From: Prevotella sp. UBA1104 | GTDB lineage: Bacteria > Bacteroidota > Bacteroidia > Bacteroidales > Bacteroidaceae | Direction of reading: 5' to 3' | Assembly: GCA_002314055.1 (NCBI GenBank) | Contig: DCBP01000079.1 | Location: 1 to 33,756 of the forward strand | DNA: 33,756 bases | In this document: in pieces, positions 1-7,618 of the stretch | Layout: each line of letters begins with the position of its first letter | Position numbering within the stretch: the stretch's first letter is position 1 | Notes under the pieces: model-generated | What the model was told of the DNA's origin: nothing | Databases searched by the model: none | What the model saw: the letters and a program-made list of their open reading frames with translations, nothing else | Translations under genes and position numbers: made by a program

Positions 1-37
1 ATCTAACTGGACACCCTAACAAATAAAATATATAGAT

Positions 38-928
38 ATGAACAAACTATTGTTTTTGGCAGCTTTCCTTCCGATGACGGTTGGGGCTGTTGAGGTTAGC
101 GACACTACGTTTACCGTCGGAGGCAAGAGCATTGTCGTTGACGTGAAAGGTGAGAAGACCAATGTTAAGGTATATGGCAAGGCCGGTGGCGAGGAGACTA
201 AAGTCAGCGAGATGAACTTCGTTGACGGTCAGGAGATTGAAACAGTATACGTAGGCTCGCCGTTTATACCGACAGACAGGTTGCAGCATACAAGCTTTGC
301 ACCGCGTTTCGCCACTGCATGGATAGGTATGACTAACATTACGGGGAAGGTTCTCGGCACACACCAAATTGACCATGCACGCTTTTCGAAGTCGTTTGAA
401 CTGGGAGTTACACCTTATTATATGTCGGTGCCGTTTACGAAGAACAACTCGTTCGGAATGAGCGTTGCAGCACAGCTCGTATGGAGCCATCTGTGTTTTC
501 AGAAAGACTATGCCGTTAATGAGAATAGCGGCAAATGGGGCTTTGAGAAACTCGACAAAAGGGCTGATGGCAACAATGTGAATTATCTTGCAGCAAGGGT
601 TCCGCTGATGTTGTCGCTGCAAGACAATACAGATTATTATATAGGTATAGGAATTGCTCCGGAGTTACGCACAAATGCGTGGTATAGACTGAAGGGAGCT
701 GACGGCAATACGACCGACACGTATAAACTGAATCGCATGGGACTGAATGCCATGTTGAGTTGGGGTATCGGTCCGATAGTATTCAGCGGTTCGTTTGGCG
801 TTACTCCTTTGTTCAAGACAACCGACGGAAAGAAGGTTTATCAGAATTCTTTCTCCGTAGGTGTTGATGTTCTTTCGCTCGTCAAGATGATAAACTATGG
901 CAAGGACAAAAAGAAACAACGGAAATAA
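38..928 (+). CDS. Putative outer-membrane beta-barrel protein, function unknown
   Basis: A 296-residue protein of unassigned function. Residues 1-17 look like a Sec signal peptide (short basic start, hydrophobic core, small residues before VEV). Residues 18-75 are polar and strand-rich. From about residue 85 to 285 there are alternating hydrophobic/polar stretches ending in aromatics (for example GVTPYYMSVPF, AAQLVWSHLCF, YYIGIGIAPEL), as in outer-membrane beta-barrels. The C-terminus is a basic tail (KDKKKQRK) instead of the usual terminal aromatic, which is odd for a BAM substrate. The ATG at 38 is the natural start because the signal peptide follows directly. The upstream partner, if any, lies outside the window. 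A bidirectional terminator follows. The beta-barrel call is inferred from pattern only. Confidence 0.6.
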   Translation: MNKLLFLAAFLPMTVGAVEVSDTTFTVGGKSIVVDVKGEKTNVKVYGKAGGEETKVSEMNFVDGQEIETVYVGSPFIPTDRLQHTSFAPRFATAWIGMTNITGKVLGTHQIDHARFSKSFELGVTPYYMSVPFTKNNSFGMSVAAQLVWSHLCFQKDYAVNENSGKWGFEKLDKRADGNNVNYLAARVPLMLSLQDNTDYYIGIGIAPELRTNAWYRLKGADGNTTDTYKLNRMGLNAMLSWGIGPIVFSGSFGVTPLFKTTDGKKVYQNSFSVGVDVLSLVKMINYGKDKKKQRK

Positions 929-973
929 TACTTCTTCAAAATAAGCCTCTTTGCTAAACGGCTTGAAAAAGCT

Positions 974-1026
974 AAATACTCCCAACTTTATCCGCAATGC
1001 AGTAAAAGTTGGGAGTATTTGGTTTT
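974..1026. terminator. Bidirectional intrinsic terminator
   Basis: A perfect 16-bp inverted repeat (974-989 and 1005-1020, AAATACTCCCAACTTT and its complement) has a 15-nt loop. A T-rich tract follows on the plus strand (GGTTTTTA), and a T-rich tract also follows on the minus strand. It sits between two convergent genes, so it probably stops transcription from both sides. Confidence 0.85.
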
Positions 1027-1069
1027 TATGAAATATCCGTCAAAGATATCTCATTTATATAATTTGTAA

Positions 1070-2272
1070 TTAGATACCAAGTTTCTTGCGGATATCCTTA
1101 GGAATGGCATTCTTGTTGACCATAAAGTCCATGAGCTTGTAGGCAGCGAAAGTTTTTGTCATATACCAGATACCTTTGTAGTCGCCATACTCACCCCAAG
1201 AGTTCTTGATCATGTAATACTCCTTGCCGTTCTGATCCTTTGCAATACCGAAGAGGTGCATGCCGTGGTCGTCGGTAGTCTCCCAATTGTCGTATGCGTC
1301 CTGGCGCATCTTCTGAGTCAGTACAACCTCTGGAGTGTTCACGCCGAGAGAGTCAAGAATGTTAGTCTTCTGAGCTGCAGTAAGTTTCAACCAACGGGCA
1401 GCATCGCTACCAGAGAGACTCTGCACTGCCTTTGAATCGACGGCAACAGCAAGACCCTTGCGGGTGAAGCCCTGCTCAGAAACGTCGCCACCCCACATAA
1501 CGGTGTAACCCTCGTTGATGGCGTTGTCGATGATACGGGTGATGTCCTCAACTGGTACGTTGTAGCTCAGACCCTGGCGCCAGTTGTCTTGTACCTCAAC
1601 AGCAAATGGCTTCCAGAATGGGTGATGAGTGTAGCTCGTGATGCTAACATAGTCGTCCCAGTTCAGTCCGAAGCTATCGGCATAGCTTCTTGGAGTATAA
1701 GTCTTGCCGTTAACGGTGAACTTCTCCGGGCACTGTCCGAGATAAGAATCGAGGATACCCTGAAGGCCCTTCTTCCAAGCTGGAGAAAGCTTCTTCATGT
1801 CGCTCTTTGCGATTGCCTCTACGTAAGGAGTCATTACGGCAAAGAACTCGTTGAAGTTGTTCAGCGAGTCGCCATACAGAGAACCTGCTGCCGGCATGGC
1901 ATTCTCCGGACAGATACCGTAGTTCTTGATGCAATACAACGGATCCTCGGCAGAGCCACCCTGTGAGAAAGAAGTATCGCCGTGCATACGTACAGCCATT
2001 ATGGCACGGTCCATGTAAGTCTTGTTTGCCACAAAAGCTTCGCAGAGGTCAACCGACTTGCCTGTCTTCTTCAGAATCTCGCTTTCAAAGAAAGAAAGCG
2101 TAGAATAGTCCCAACAGGTACCGCTACGGTTCTGGTCCTTGATACTTGTGATTTTGTTCTCCTTGATTGTCGTGAACACTGGTTTATTCTTGTTCACGGA
2201 GTCCTTTTTCTCCTCAGCATTGGCTCCCATAGCAAGGCAAGCCAAGAGGGCTAACGTTAGAATCTTTTTCAT
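1070..2272 (-). CDS. Secreted C1-family (bleomycin hydrolase/aminopeptidase C-like) cysteine peptidase
   Basis: A 400-residue papain-like peptidase with a signal peptide at residues 1-19 (hydrophobic core, cleavage near ANA-EE), so it is exported, unlike cytosolic PepC. The catalytic set is visible: Gln47 and Cys53 in DQNRSGTCWDYS, His336 in DDHGMHLFGIA and Asn357 in IKNSWGEYG. The spacing and the DHGM motif fit the C1B bleomycin hydrolase group. Length is somewhat under the usual 430-470 residues of PepC. It probably cleaves peptides in the periplasm, which would suit an amino-acid-fermenting bacterium. It lies 34 nt downstream of the aminopeptidase P gene on the same strand, so the two peptidases may be co-transcribed. 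Family assignment is secure; the substrate is not known. Confidence 0.88.
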   Translation of the reverse strand: MKKILTLALLACLAMGANAEEKKDSVNKNKPVFTTIKENKITSIKDQNRSGTCWDYSTLSFFESEILKKTGKSVDLCEAFVANKTYMDRAIMAVRMHGDTSFSQGGSAEDPLYCIKNYGICPENAMPAAGSLYGDSLNNFNEFFAVMTPYVEAIAKSDMKKLSPAWKKGLQGILDSYLGQCPEKFTVNGKTYTPRSYADSFGLNWDDYVSITSYTHHPFWKPFAVEVQDNWRQGLSYNVPVEDITRIIDNAINEGYTVMWGGDVSEQGFTRKGLAVAVDSKAVQSLSGSDAARWLKLTAAQKTNILDSLGVNTPEVVLTQKMRQDAYDNWETTDDHGMHLFGIAKDQNGKEYYMIKNSWGEYGDYKGIWYMTKTFAAYKLMDFMVNKNAIPKDIRKKLGI

Positions 2273-2306
2273 TTCGTCTTTTTTTAGTGTGTATATTAAA
2301 GTTTTA

Positions 2307-3707
2307 TCAATTATTCTTCATGAACTCCTCTACATCCTTAGGATGATAAGGAATGCGGTCTTTACCGAGGAAGCGGCAGCCATCCTTTGTTATCAGCACA
2401 TCATCCTCAATACGGATACCGCCGAAGTCTTTGTAAGTCTCCAGCTTCTCATAGTTGATGAAGTCTTTGTGGAGTCCCTTTGCGCGCCATTCGTCGATAA
2501 GTGCCGGAATGAAATAAATACCCGGCTCGTCGGTAATGACGAAGCCCTCCTGAAGTCTTCTGCCCATACGCAAGCAGTTAGTACCGAACTGCTCGAGGTT
2601 AGGACGTGTCTCCTCGTCGAATCCAACATGAATCTGGCCGAGGCCCTCCATGTCGTGTACGTCCATACCCATCATGTGTCCCAGTCCGTGAGGCAAGAAC
2701 ATGGCGTGAGCTCCGGCACGTACAGCCTCTTCTGTGTCGCCCTTCATCAGTCCAAGCTCCTTCAAGCGGTCGGTCATCAGTCGGCAGATGCCCATGTGAA
2801 CATCGAAGTATTTCACTCCAGGTTTTGCAAGTTCAAGGGTAAGGTCGTGGCAAGCCTCCACAATAGAATATATTTCAAGCTGCCTGTCAGTGAATTTTCC
2901 GCTTACAGGATAAGTACGGGTATTGTCTGAGCAATAGTGCTCCATGGTTTCTGCACCTGCATCACAGAGAGCCAGTCTGCCGCTCTCGAGCACAGCCATC
3001 GACGGATTGCCGTGCATAATCTCGCCATGCTGGGTGAAGATAGTAGGGAAGCTTACCATCGAGCCATAAGAGTGGGCAATGCCGTCCACCTGTCCGCCTA
3101 CGAATTTCTCCGTCACTCCCGGCTTGGTCAGACGCATACCCGTAGTGTGCATCTTGTAACCAACGGCGCAAGCCTTCTCAATCTCGTCAATCTCAAGTTG
3201 ACTCTTTGTAGAGCGCTGTTTCACTACAGCATTTATAAGTTCCAATGATGCCGACTCGCGCTGCTGATTAGGATGAATGCCGAGCAAATCGAATATCAGA
3301 ATCATCGTGTCGTGACGGTAAGGCGGCAGGAAATGCACTGTACGGTTGTCTCTCAGTGCTCCATTGCAGATGATATGCAGCTGCTTCATCGGGGCGGTGT
3401 TTGCCACTCCGCATTGTGCTGCCATATCGCTCACGCTGTCAACACTGCCGTACCATACGATGTCGTCGATGTCTATGTCGTCGCCGACAAGTGTTTCGGT
3501 ATCGTTGTCGAGGTCGATTACACCAACAAGCCCGTCTCTCTGCAGACCGAAGTAGTAGAGGAACGAAGAGTCCTGACGGAACGGATAATAACCGTTTGCC
3601 GGGAAGTTAGCCGGCGATTCGTTGTTTCCGAAAAGAATGATGATACCGCTCTTTACAAGCTTCTTGAGCTCAGCGCGGCGGTTCACGTAGGTTTCTTTAC
3701 TGAACAT
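2307..3707 (-). CDS. Xaa-Pro aminopeptidase (aminopeptidase P, M24B)
   Basis: A 466-residue metallopeptidase that removes N-terminal residues preceding proline. Residues 1-150 form the aminopeptidase P N-terminal domain; the rest is the pita-bread fold. The M24 dinuclear metal ligands can be picked out in order: Asp in LALCDAGAE, Asp in SDNTRTYP, His in FLPHGLGHMMGMDVHD, Glu in ITDEPGIYF and Glu in GIRIEDDVLI. No signal peptide is seen, so it is probably cytoplasmic. It lies between a pair of small membrane-protein ORFs (22 nt upstream) and the secreted C1 peptidase (34 nt downstream), so all four may form one transcript. The family call is very strong. The gene is often named pepP, but the exact paralogue is not resolved here. 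Confidence 0.93.
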   Translation of the reverse strand: MFSKETYVNRRAELKKLVKSGIIILFGNNESPANFPANGYYPFRQDSSFLYYFGLQRDGLVGVIDLDNDTETLVGDDIDIDDIVWYGSVDSVSDMAAQCGVANTAPMKQLHIICNGALRDNRTVHFLPPYRHDTMILIFDLLGIHPNQQRESASLELINAVVKQRSTKSQLEIDEIEKACAVGYKMHTTGMRLTKPGVTEKFVGGQVDGIAHSYGSMVSFPTIFTQHGEIMHGNPSMAVLESGRLALCDAGAETMEHYCSDNTRTYPVSGKFTDRQLEIYSIVEACHDLTLELAKPGVKYFDVHMGICRLMTDRLKELGLMKGDTEEAVRAGAHAMFLPHGLGHMMGMDVHDMEGLGQIHVGFDEETRPNLEQFGTNCLRMGRRLQEGFVITDEPGIYFIPALIDEWRAKGLHKDFINYEKLETYKDFGGIRIEDDVLITKDGCRFLGKDRIPYHPKDVEEFMKNN

Positions 3708-3729
3708 ATATCTTTTACCTTTTATAAGT

Positions 3730-3843
3730 TTAAATCATATTGTTTTGGCGTAGCCATTTCTTGCCGTTAGGGGTAAGAAACCATAATAACGCCATTATTG
3801 ACGGAATGCCAACCATTCCTAAAATTATTAATGTACCAGTCAT
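3730..3843 (-). CDS. Very small single-pass membrane protein, 37 aa, coupled to the upstream ORF
   Basis: A 37-codon ORF with an ATG that overlaps the stop codon of the preceding 63-aa ORF in an ATGA arrangement (4-nt overlap), the usual geometry for translational coupling. The peptide starts MTGTLIILGMVGIPSIMALL, so it has one hydrophobic segment at about residues 4-23, then the basic tail NGKKWLRQNN. It ends 22 nt before the aminopeptidase P start. I do not recognise a family. Coupling and the clean membrane-anchor plus positive tail are the arguments that it is real; comparative conservation was not available. Confidence 0.55.
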   Translation of the reverse strand: MTGTLIILGMVGIPSIMALLWFLTPNGKKWLRQNNMI

Positions 3844-4031
3844 TTTGTGTCCTTTCTTTTATTTGTCAATATCAATCCCAATAGAAGCAAAACCAAAGCA
3901 ATAGTACCGCTAAGGGCATAAATCAGCCATCTGACGTTTTCCAGATCTTCAATGAGTGATGCAACAAACACACCCGTAAGAAAATATTTCGATACGTCTA
4001 TCAGGTAATTCCCAAGCTTTTCTTTCCACAT
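3840..4031 (-). CDS. Small two-helix membrane protein (DUF6722-like)
   Basis: A 63-residue protein with an amphipathic start (MWKEKLGNYLIDVSKY), a first hydrophobic segment at about residues 16-27, a short acidic/basic link (EDLENVR) and a strong second membrane helix at about residues 35-54, ending in the basic tail NKRKDTK. It resembles the short DUF6722-type proteins of Bacteroidetes; this is from memory of the family's appearance and not from a search. Its stop overlaps the start of the 37-aa ORF. Role unknown. Confidence 0.65.
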   Translation of the reverse strand: MWKEKLGNYLIDVSKYFLTGVFVASLIEDLENVRWLIYALSGTIALVLLLLGLILTNKRKDTK

Positions 4032-4085
4032 AGCTATTGCATTAATATTGATTACGGCTTAATACATATTTAAAAATACGTATAT

Positions 4086-4131
4086 TATCTTTGCAAAGAT
4101 AGGCATATTTCGATGAAAAGCATTATCTTTG
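4086..4131. promoter_or_regulatory. Divergent promoter region with back-to-back -7 boxes
   Basis: Bases 4086-4101 are TATCTTTGCAAAGATA, a perfect 16-bp palindrome that is also a Bacteroidetes -7 box (TAnnTTTG) on each strand. The minus copy (4094-4101) lies about 60 bases before the small membrane-protein gene. A second plus-strand TATCTTTG is at 4124-4131, about 92 bases before the patatin gene. Clear TTTG -33 boxes are missing at the expected distances, so which copies are used is uncertain. Confidence 0.5.
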
Positions 4132-4223
4132 CATGGAATTTTACGGAAAATGGCTAATAATTTGTTGTATACGTGTGGCTTTTACAAGCTATTTGACAAT
4201 TTTAGAGTATATATTTAAAAATT

Positions 4224-5072
4224 ATGCAGGTTAACTGGAATACAGGACTGGTGCTTGAGGGCGGCGGAATGCGCGGCACCTTTACGAGTGGTGTGCTCGA
4301 CGGGTTTATGAAGAACAATGTATACTTCCATTATGTTGTGGCAGTATCCGCCGGGGCGTGCAACGGACTTTCTTATATGAGTCATCAGATACGCCGCGCC
4401 AGAATTTCGAATATCGACTACCTTGCAAAATACAAGTATATAGGACTGCGTCATTTGCTGACACAGGGGTGTATCTTCGACCGTAAGCTCCTATACGAGG
4501 ATTTTCCCGACAAGCTTCTACCGTATGATTATGACGCCTTTTTCAGTAATCCCGACGAGTTTGAAATGGTTACCACCAATTGTCTCACCGGTACGGCATG
4601 CTATCTCTCAGAACGACACGACAAACAGAGGGTTATTGATATAGTAAAGGCATCAAGTAGTCTGCCGTATGTCAGCAAAATTGTTATGGTCGACGGCATT
4701 CCAATGCTCGATGGGGGAATAGTAGACAGTATTCCCGTGATGCGCTCTATAGAGAAGGGACACAAGACTAATGTTCTTGTTCTTACCCGAAACAAAGGAT
4801 ACCGCTCTACAGAGAAAGACCATAAGATTCCACATTTTATATATAAGAACTATCCGCGACTTCGTGTTGCCCTCAGTCATCGTTGTGCTGCATATAACCG
4901 TCAGCTCGACATGATTGACGAGATGGAGGAAAGAGGGGAAGTCATCTGTATCCGACCGGAACGACCTATTGAAGTAGGACGTATGGAAAAGGATGTTGAG
5001 AAGCTGGAACGACTTTATGAAGAAGGATTCCGCCTTGGAGAAAAGTTCTGCAGGGAAAAGTGGAAAAATTGA
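4224..5072 (+). CDS. Patatin-like phospholipase (YjjU-like)
   Basis: A 282-residue patatin-fold lipid acyl hydrolase. The oxyanion-hole motif GGGMRG is at residues 13-18. The nucleophile elbow is AVSAG with Ser42 (the first Gly of the usual GxSxG is Ala). The dyad Asp is Asp163 in MLDGGIVDSIPV. The C-terminal part (ALSHRCAAYN, EVICIRPERPIEVGRMEKD) matches the YjjU/DUF6363 type. There is no signal peptide, so it is cytoplasmic or peripheral on the membrane. The reaction would be ester hydrolysis of a lipid; the substrate is unknown. It precedes ligA by 86 nt, a stretch that carries a short direct repeat covering this gene's stop codon. Confidence 0.87.
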   Translation: MQVNWNTGLVLEGGGMRGTFTSGVLDGFMKNNVYFHYVVAVSAGACNGLSYMSHQIRRARISNIDYLAKYKYIGLRHLLTQGCIFDRKLLYEDFPDKLLPYDYDAFFSNPDEFEMVTTNCLTGTACYLSERHDKQRVIDIVKASSSLPYVSKIVMVDGIPMLDGGIVDSIPVMRSIEKGHKTNVLVLTRNKGYRSTEKDHKIPHFIYKNYPRLRVALSHRCAAYNRQLDMIDEMEERGEVICIRPERPIEVGRMEKDVEKLERLYEEGFRLGEKFCREKWKN

Positions 5073-5106
5073 AAAACTGAAAGATGGAAAAGTGGAAAAA
5101 TTGAAA
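5054..5106 (+). repeat. Short direct repeat across the patatin stop codon
   Basis: A 21-nt purine-rich word (5054-5074) is repeated exactly at 5086-5106, 32 nt later. The first copy contains the patatin gene's last codons and TGA. The words between and after are variants of TTGAAAAA/CTGAAAGA, so the 5054-5120 stretch is a degenerate A/G-rich satellite. Confidence 0.75.
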
Positions 5107-5158
5107 GGTTGAAGGATAAAATAAATGAATCTGAAACAACTGTAAATATATAATAGGA

Positions 5159-7156
5159 ATGGACGAAAAACAAAGAATACTGCAACTGCGCCGTGAGTTG
5201 CATGAACATAATTATAAATACTATGTGTTGAACCAGCCGGAGATTTCCGACCAGGACTTCGACTTCATGATGCACGAGCTACAAGATCTTGAGGCTAAAC
5301 ATCCGGAACTTGCCGACCCGAACTCGCCTACGCAACGTGTGGGCAGCGATTTGAACCATGAGTTTCGGCAGGTTACACACAAGTATCCAATGCTGTCGCT
5401 TGCCAATACATATAACGAACAGGATGTGGCAGACTGGTATGACAGTGTGAAACGAGGACTTGGCGGCGAGGACTTTGAGGTTTGTTGCGAAATGAAATAC
5501 GACGGACTCTCTATAAGCCTTACTTATATCGACGGAAAACTTGTGCGAGGAGTAACACGTGGCGACGGAGTGCATGGCGATGATGTTACGGAAAACGTGA
5601 AGACAATACGCTGTATTCCACTTGTGCTACCGGGCACCGGCTATCCTCGTGAATTCGAGATACGTGGCGAAATTCTTATGCCATGGAAAGTCTTCGAGCG
5701 CCTAAATGCCGAGCGAGAGGCTGCAGAAGAACCGCTCTTTGCAAACCCTCGAAATGCAGCAAGCGGAACACTGAAAAGTCAGAACTCAGCCCTTGTGGCA
5801 AGTCGGCAACTCGATTCCTACCTTTATTATCTCCTTGGCGACAATATGCCATGCGACGGACATTACGAGAATCTTATGGAAGCAAAGAAATGGGGCTTTA
5901 AGATAAGCGAGGGAATGAAAAAGGTGAAGACCTTGCAGGAGATTTACGACTACATAAACTATTGGGACACGGAGCGCAAGAATCTCCCCGTGGCAACCGA
6001 CGGCATCGTACTGAAGGTTAACTCCCTAAGACAGCAGCGCAATCTGGGCTATACAGCAAAGAGTCCACGCTGGGCTATTGCCTATAAATATAAGGCTGAG
6101 CGGGCATGCACAAGGCTTAACGAGGTTACATTCCAGGTGGGACGTACTGGAGCCGTAACACCTGTAGCAAACATGGATCCTGTTCAGCTTGCCGGAACTA
6201 CCGTAAAGCGTGCCACGCTAAACAACGAGGACTTTATCCGCAACTTCGATCTCCATATCGGCGACTATGTATATGTAGAGAAAGGCGGCGAGATAATCCC
6301 GAAGATTGTTGGCGTTGACCTCGACAAGAGGAAGGAAGACGCAAGTCCGGTACGTTTTATCACTCATTGTCCGGAGTGTGGCACCAGGCTCGTGCGTTAC
6401 GAAGGCGAGGCGGCATGGTATTGTCCTAACGACGCAGGCTGTCCACCGCAGATAAAAGGCAGGATAGAACATTTCATCTCACGACGGGCAATGAATATCG
6501 ACAGTATCGGTCCGGAAACGGTGGATGACTTCTATCGACAGGGACTCGTACATAATGTAGCCGACCTTTATACTATCGACGTTCAGCAAATCAACGGCGA
6601 CGGCAACAGACAGAAGTCGGCTATGAAGATTGTAAAGGGGATAGAGACTTCTAAGCAAGTGCCATTTGAACGTGTAGTCTTTGCTCTCGGCATCCGCTTT
6701 GTCGGCGAGACATCGGGAAAATTACTTGCTCGCCATTTCAAGAATATTGACAACCTCATGAACGCCTCGCTCCAACAGTTGCTTGAGATTGACGGCATCG
6801 GCGAGGTGATGGCAAGAAGTATTATAACTTTCTTCCACAATCCGCAGAATCTGGAAATTGTGGAGCGTTTGCGCAGCTACGGGCTGCAGATGGCACTTAG
6901 TGATGAGCAGACAACACAAGCTTCTGATAAGCTTCAGGGAAAGAGTATTGTAATTAGCGGTGTGTTCCAGCATCATAGCCGCGACGAGTATAAACTCATG
7001 ATTGAACAGAACGGAGGAAAGAATGTGGGCAGCATCAGCGGTAAGACCTCGTTTATTCTTGCCGGCGACAATATGGGACCGTCAAAACTTCAAAAGGCGG
7101 AAAAACTCGGAATACCTATCGTAAACGAGGATGATTTCCTTAAAATGATAGAATAA
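5159..7156 (+). CDS. ligA: NAD+-dependent DNA ligase LigA
   Basis: A 665-residue replicative and repair ligase that seals nicks using NAD+. Domain Ia (YYVLNQPEISDQDFDFMMHEL) binds NMN. The adenylation domain has the catalytic Lys113 in EMKYDGLSIS. The OB fold follows (FQVGRTGAVTPVA). The zinc finger uses four Cys in HCPECG and WYCPNDAGCP. HhH repeats cover about residues 450-580 (GIRFVGETSG, LLEIDGIGEVMARSI). A C-terminal BRCT domain runs from about 590 (QGKSIVISGVFQHHSRDE) to the end. Length matches the family. The ATG at 5159 gives the normal N-terminus. All domains are intact. Confidence 0.98.
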   Translation: MDEKQRILQLRRELHEHNYKYYVLNQPEISDQDFDFMMHELQDLEAKHPELADPNSPTQRVGSDLNHEFRQVTHKYPMLSLANTYNEQDVADWYDSVKRGLGGEDFEVCCEMKYDGLSISLTYIDGKLVRGVTRGDGVHGDDVTENVKTIRCIPLVLPGTGYPREFEIRGEILMPWKVFERLNAEREAAEEPLFANPRNAASGTLKSQNSALVASRQLDSYLYYLLGDNMPCDGHYENLMEAKKWGFKISEGMKKVKTLQEIYDYINYWDTERKNLPVATDGIVLKVNSLRQQRNLGYTAKSPRWAIAYKYKAERACTRLNEVTFQVGRTGAVTPVANMDPVQLAGTTVKRATLNNEDFIRNFDLHIGDYVYVEKGGEIIPKIVGVDLDKRKEDASPVRFITHCPECGTRLVRYEGEAAWYCPNDAGCPPQIKGRIEHFISRRAMNIDSIGPETVDDFYRQGLVHNVADLYTIDVQQINGDGNRQKSAMKIVKGIETSKQVPFERVVFALGIRFVGETSGKLLARHFKNIDNLMNASLQQLLEIDGIGEVMARSIITFFHNPQNLEIVERLRSYGLQMALSDEQTTQASDKLQGKSIVISGVFQHHSRDEYKLMIEQNGGKNVGSISGKTSFILAGDNMGPSKLQKAEKLGIPIVNEDDFLKMIE

Positions 7157-7217
7157 AGCCTAATATTCCGCTCTTTCGCTTGACTTATATCAATAAAGAA
7201 TAAATAAATGAAATATT

Positions 7218-7277
7218 TCTCCCGAAACGTTTGTGTACGAACACAAGAATGTGTACCTTTGCAACGTGTTCGGGAGA
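7218..7277 (+). promoter_or_regulatory. Bacteroidetes-type promoter set inside nested dyads
   Basis: TTTG at 7230-7233 and TACCTTTG at 7254-7261 are separated by 20 bases, an excellent -33/-7 match, giving a start near 7265-7268. The promoter is bracketed by TCTCCCGAAACGT (7218-7230) and its near-exact complement (7264-7277, one inserted base). Between the boxes lies TTGTGTACGAACACAA (7231-7246), a 6+4+6 palindrome. These may be operators. If ligA is read through, they could instead act as a 3' hairpin of its mRNA. Confidence 0.75.
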
Positions 7278-7449
7278 ATACATTTTTTCATAGGTTAGTA
7301 GTTTGATAGATTTAAGGTAAAGATTATGTTATTAGATTAAAACGATGACAACGCTTATGCTCGCAACAAATTTGTTGCTTACATAACAAAAATCGTTAGA
7401 TTTGTTTTCAGGAGGCTGATGTGAGTGATCATATTATCCTCTTTTTTTT
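7265..7449 (+). ncRNA. Candidate stand-alone small RNA, about 185 nt
   Basis: Transcription from the strong promoter above would run to a T8 tract at 7442-7449. No plus-strand gene follows: the next gene is convergent, so this is not a leader. Visible structure: a 16-nt palindrome GCAACAAATTTGTTGC (7363-7378), flanked by AACGAT (7341-7346) and ATCGTT (7392-7397); and a near-terminal pairing of GAGaATA (7274-7280) with TATcCTC (7435-7441). A rod closed by its own ends at this length is the general shape of 6S RNA, and a Bacteroidales 6S-type RNA is one possibility. I could not confirm this from sequence alone. A 13-codon ORF (7345-7386) lies inside. Confidence 0.6.
7412..7449 (+). terminator. 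Intrinsic terminator of the small RNA
   Basis: GAGG (7412-7415) pairs with CCTC (7438-7441) and TGAT (7417-7420) with ATCA (7428-7431) around the loop GTGAGTG, followed directly by eight T. The stem is interrupted by an asymmetric bulge, but the T tract is strong. Confidence 0.65.
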
Positions 7450-7618
7450 GCCCTTATGCGAACTATCCAAATTATAATATAATATCTATAGATTTTATAT
7501 ATACAAAATCTCCGCATGCATTTTTTATGTGTCGGAAGATAGAATATGGGTAATATATATTAGAGGAATCATTACCTATAACATATATTACCCGTAAATA
7601 AGATTTCCTGTAAATACC
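7450..7618. other. AT-rich convergent intergenic stretch with two hairpins
   Basis: No gene is seen here. Two perfect inverted repeats are present: AGATTTT/AAAATCT (7490-7496, 7505-7511) and GGGTAATATAT/ATATATTACCC (7548-7558, 7583-7593, 24-nt loop). The second could be the 3' end structure of the minus-strand MBL gene, although no T tract follows it. Confidence 0.5.
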
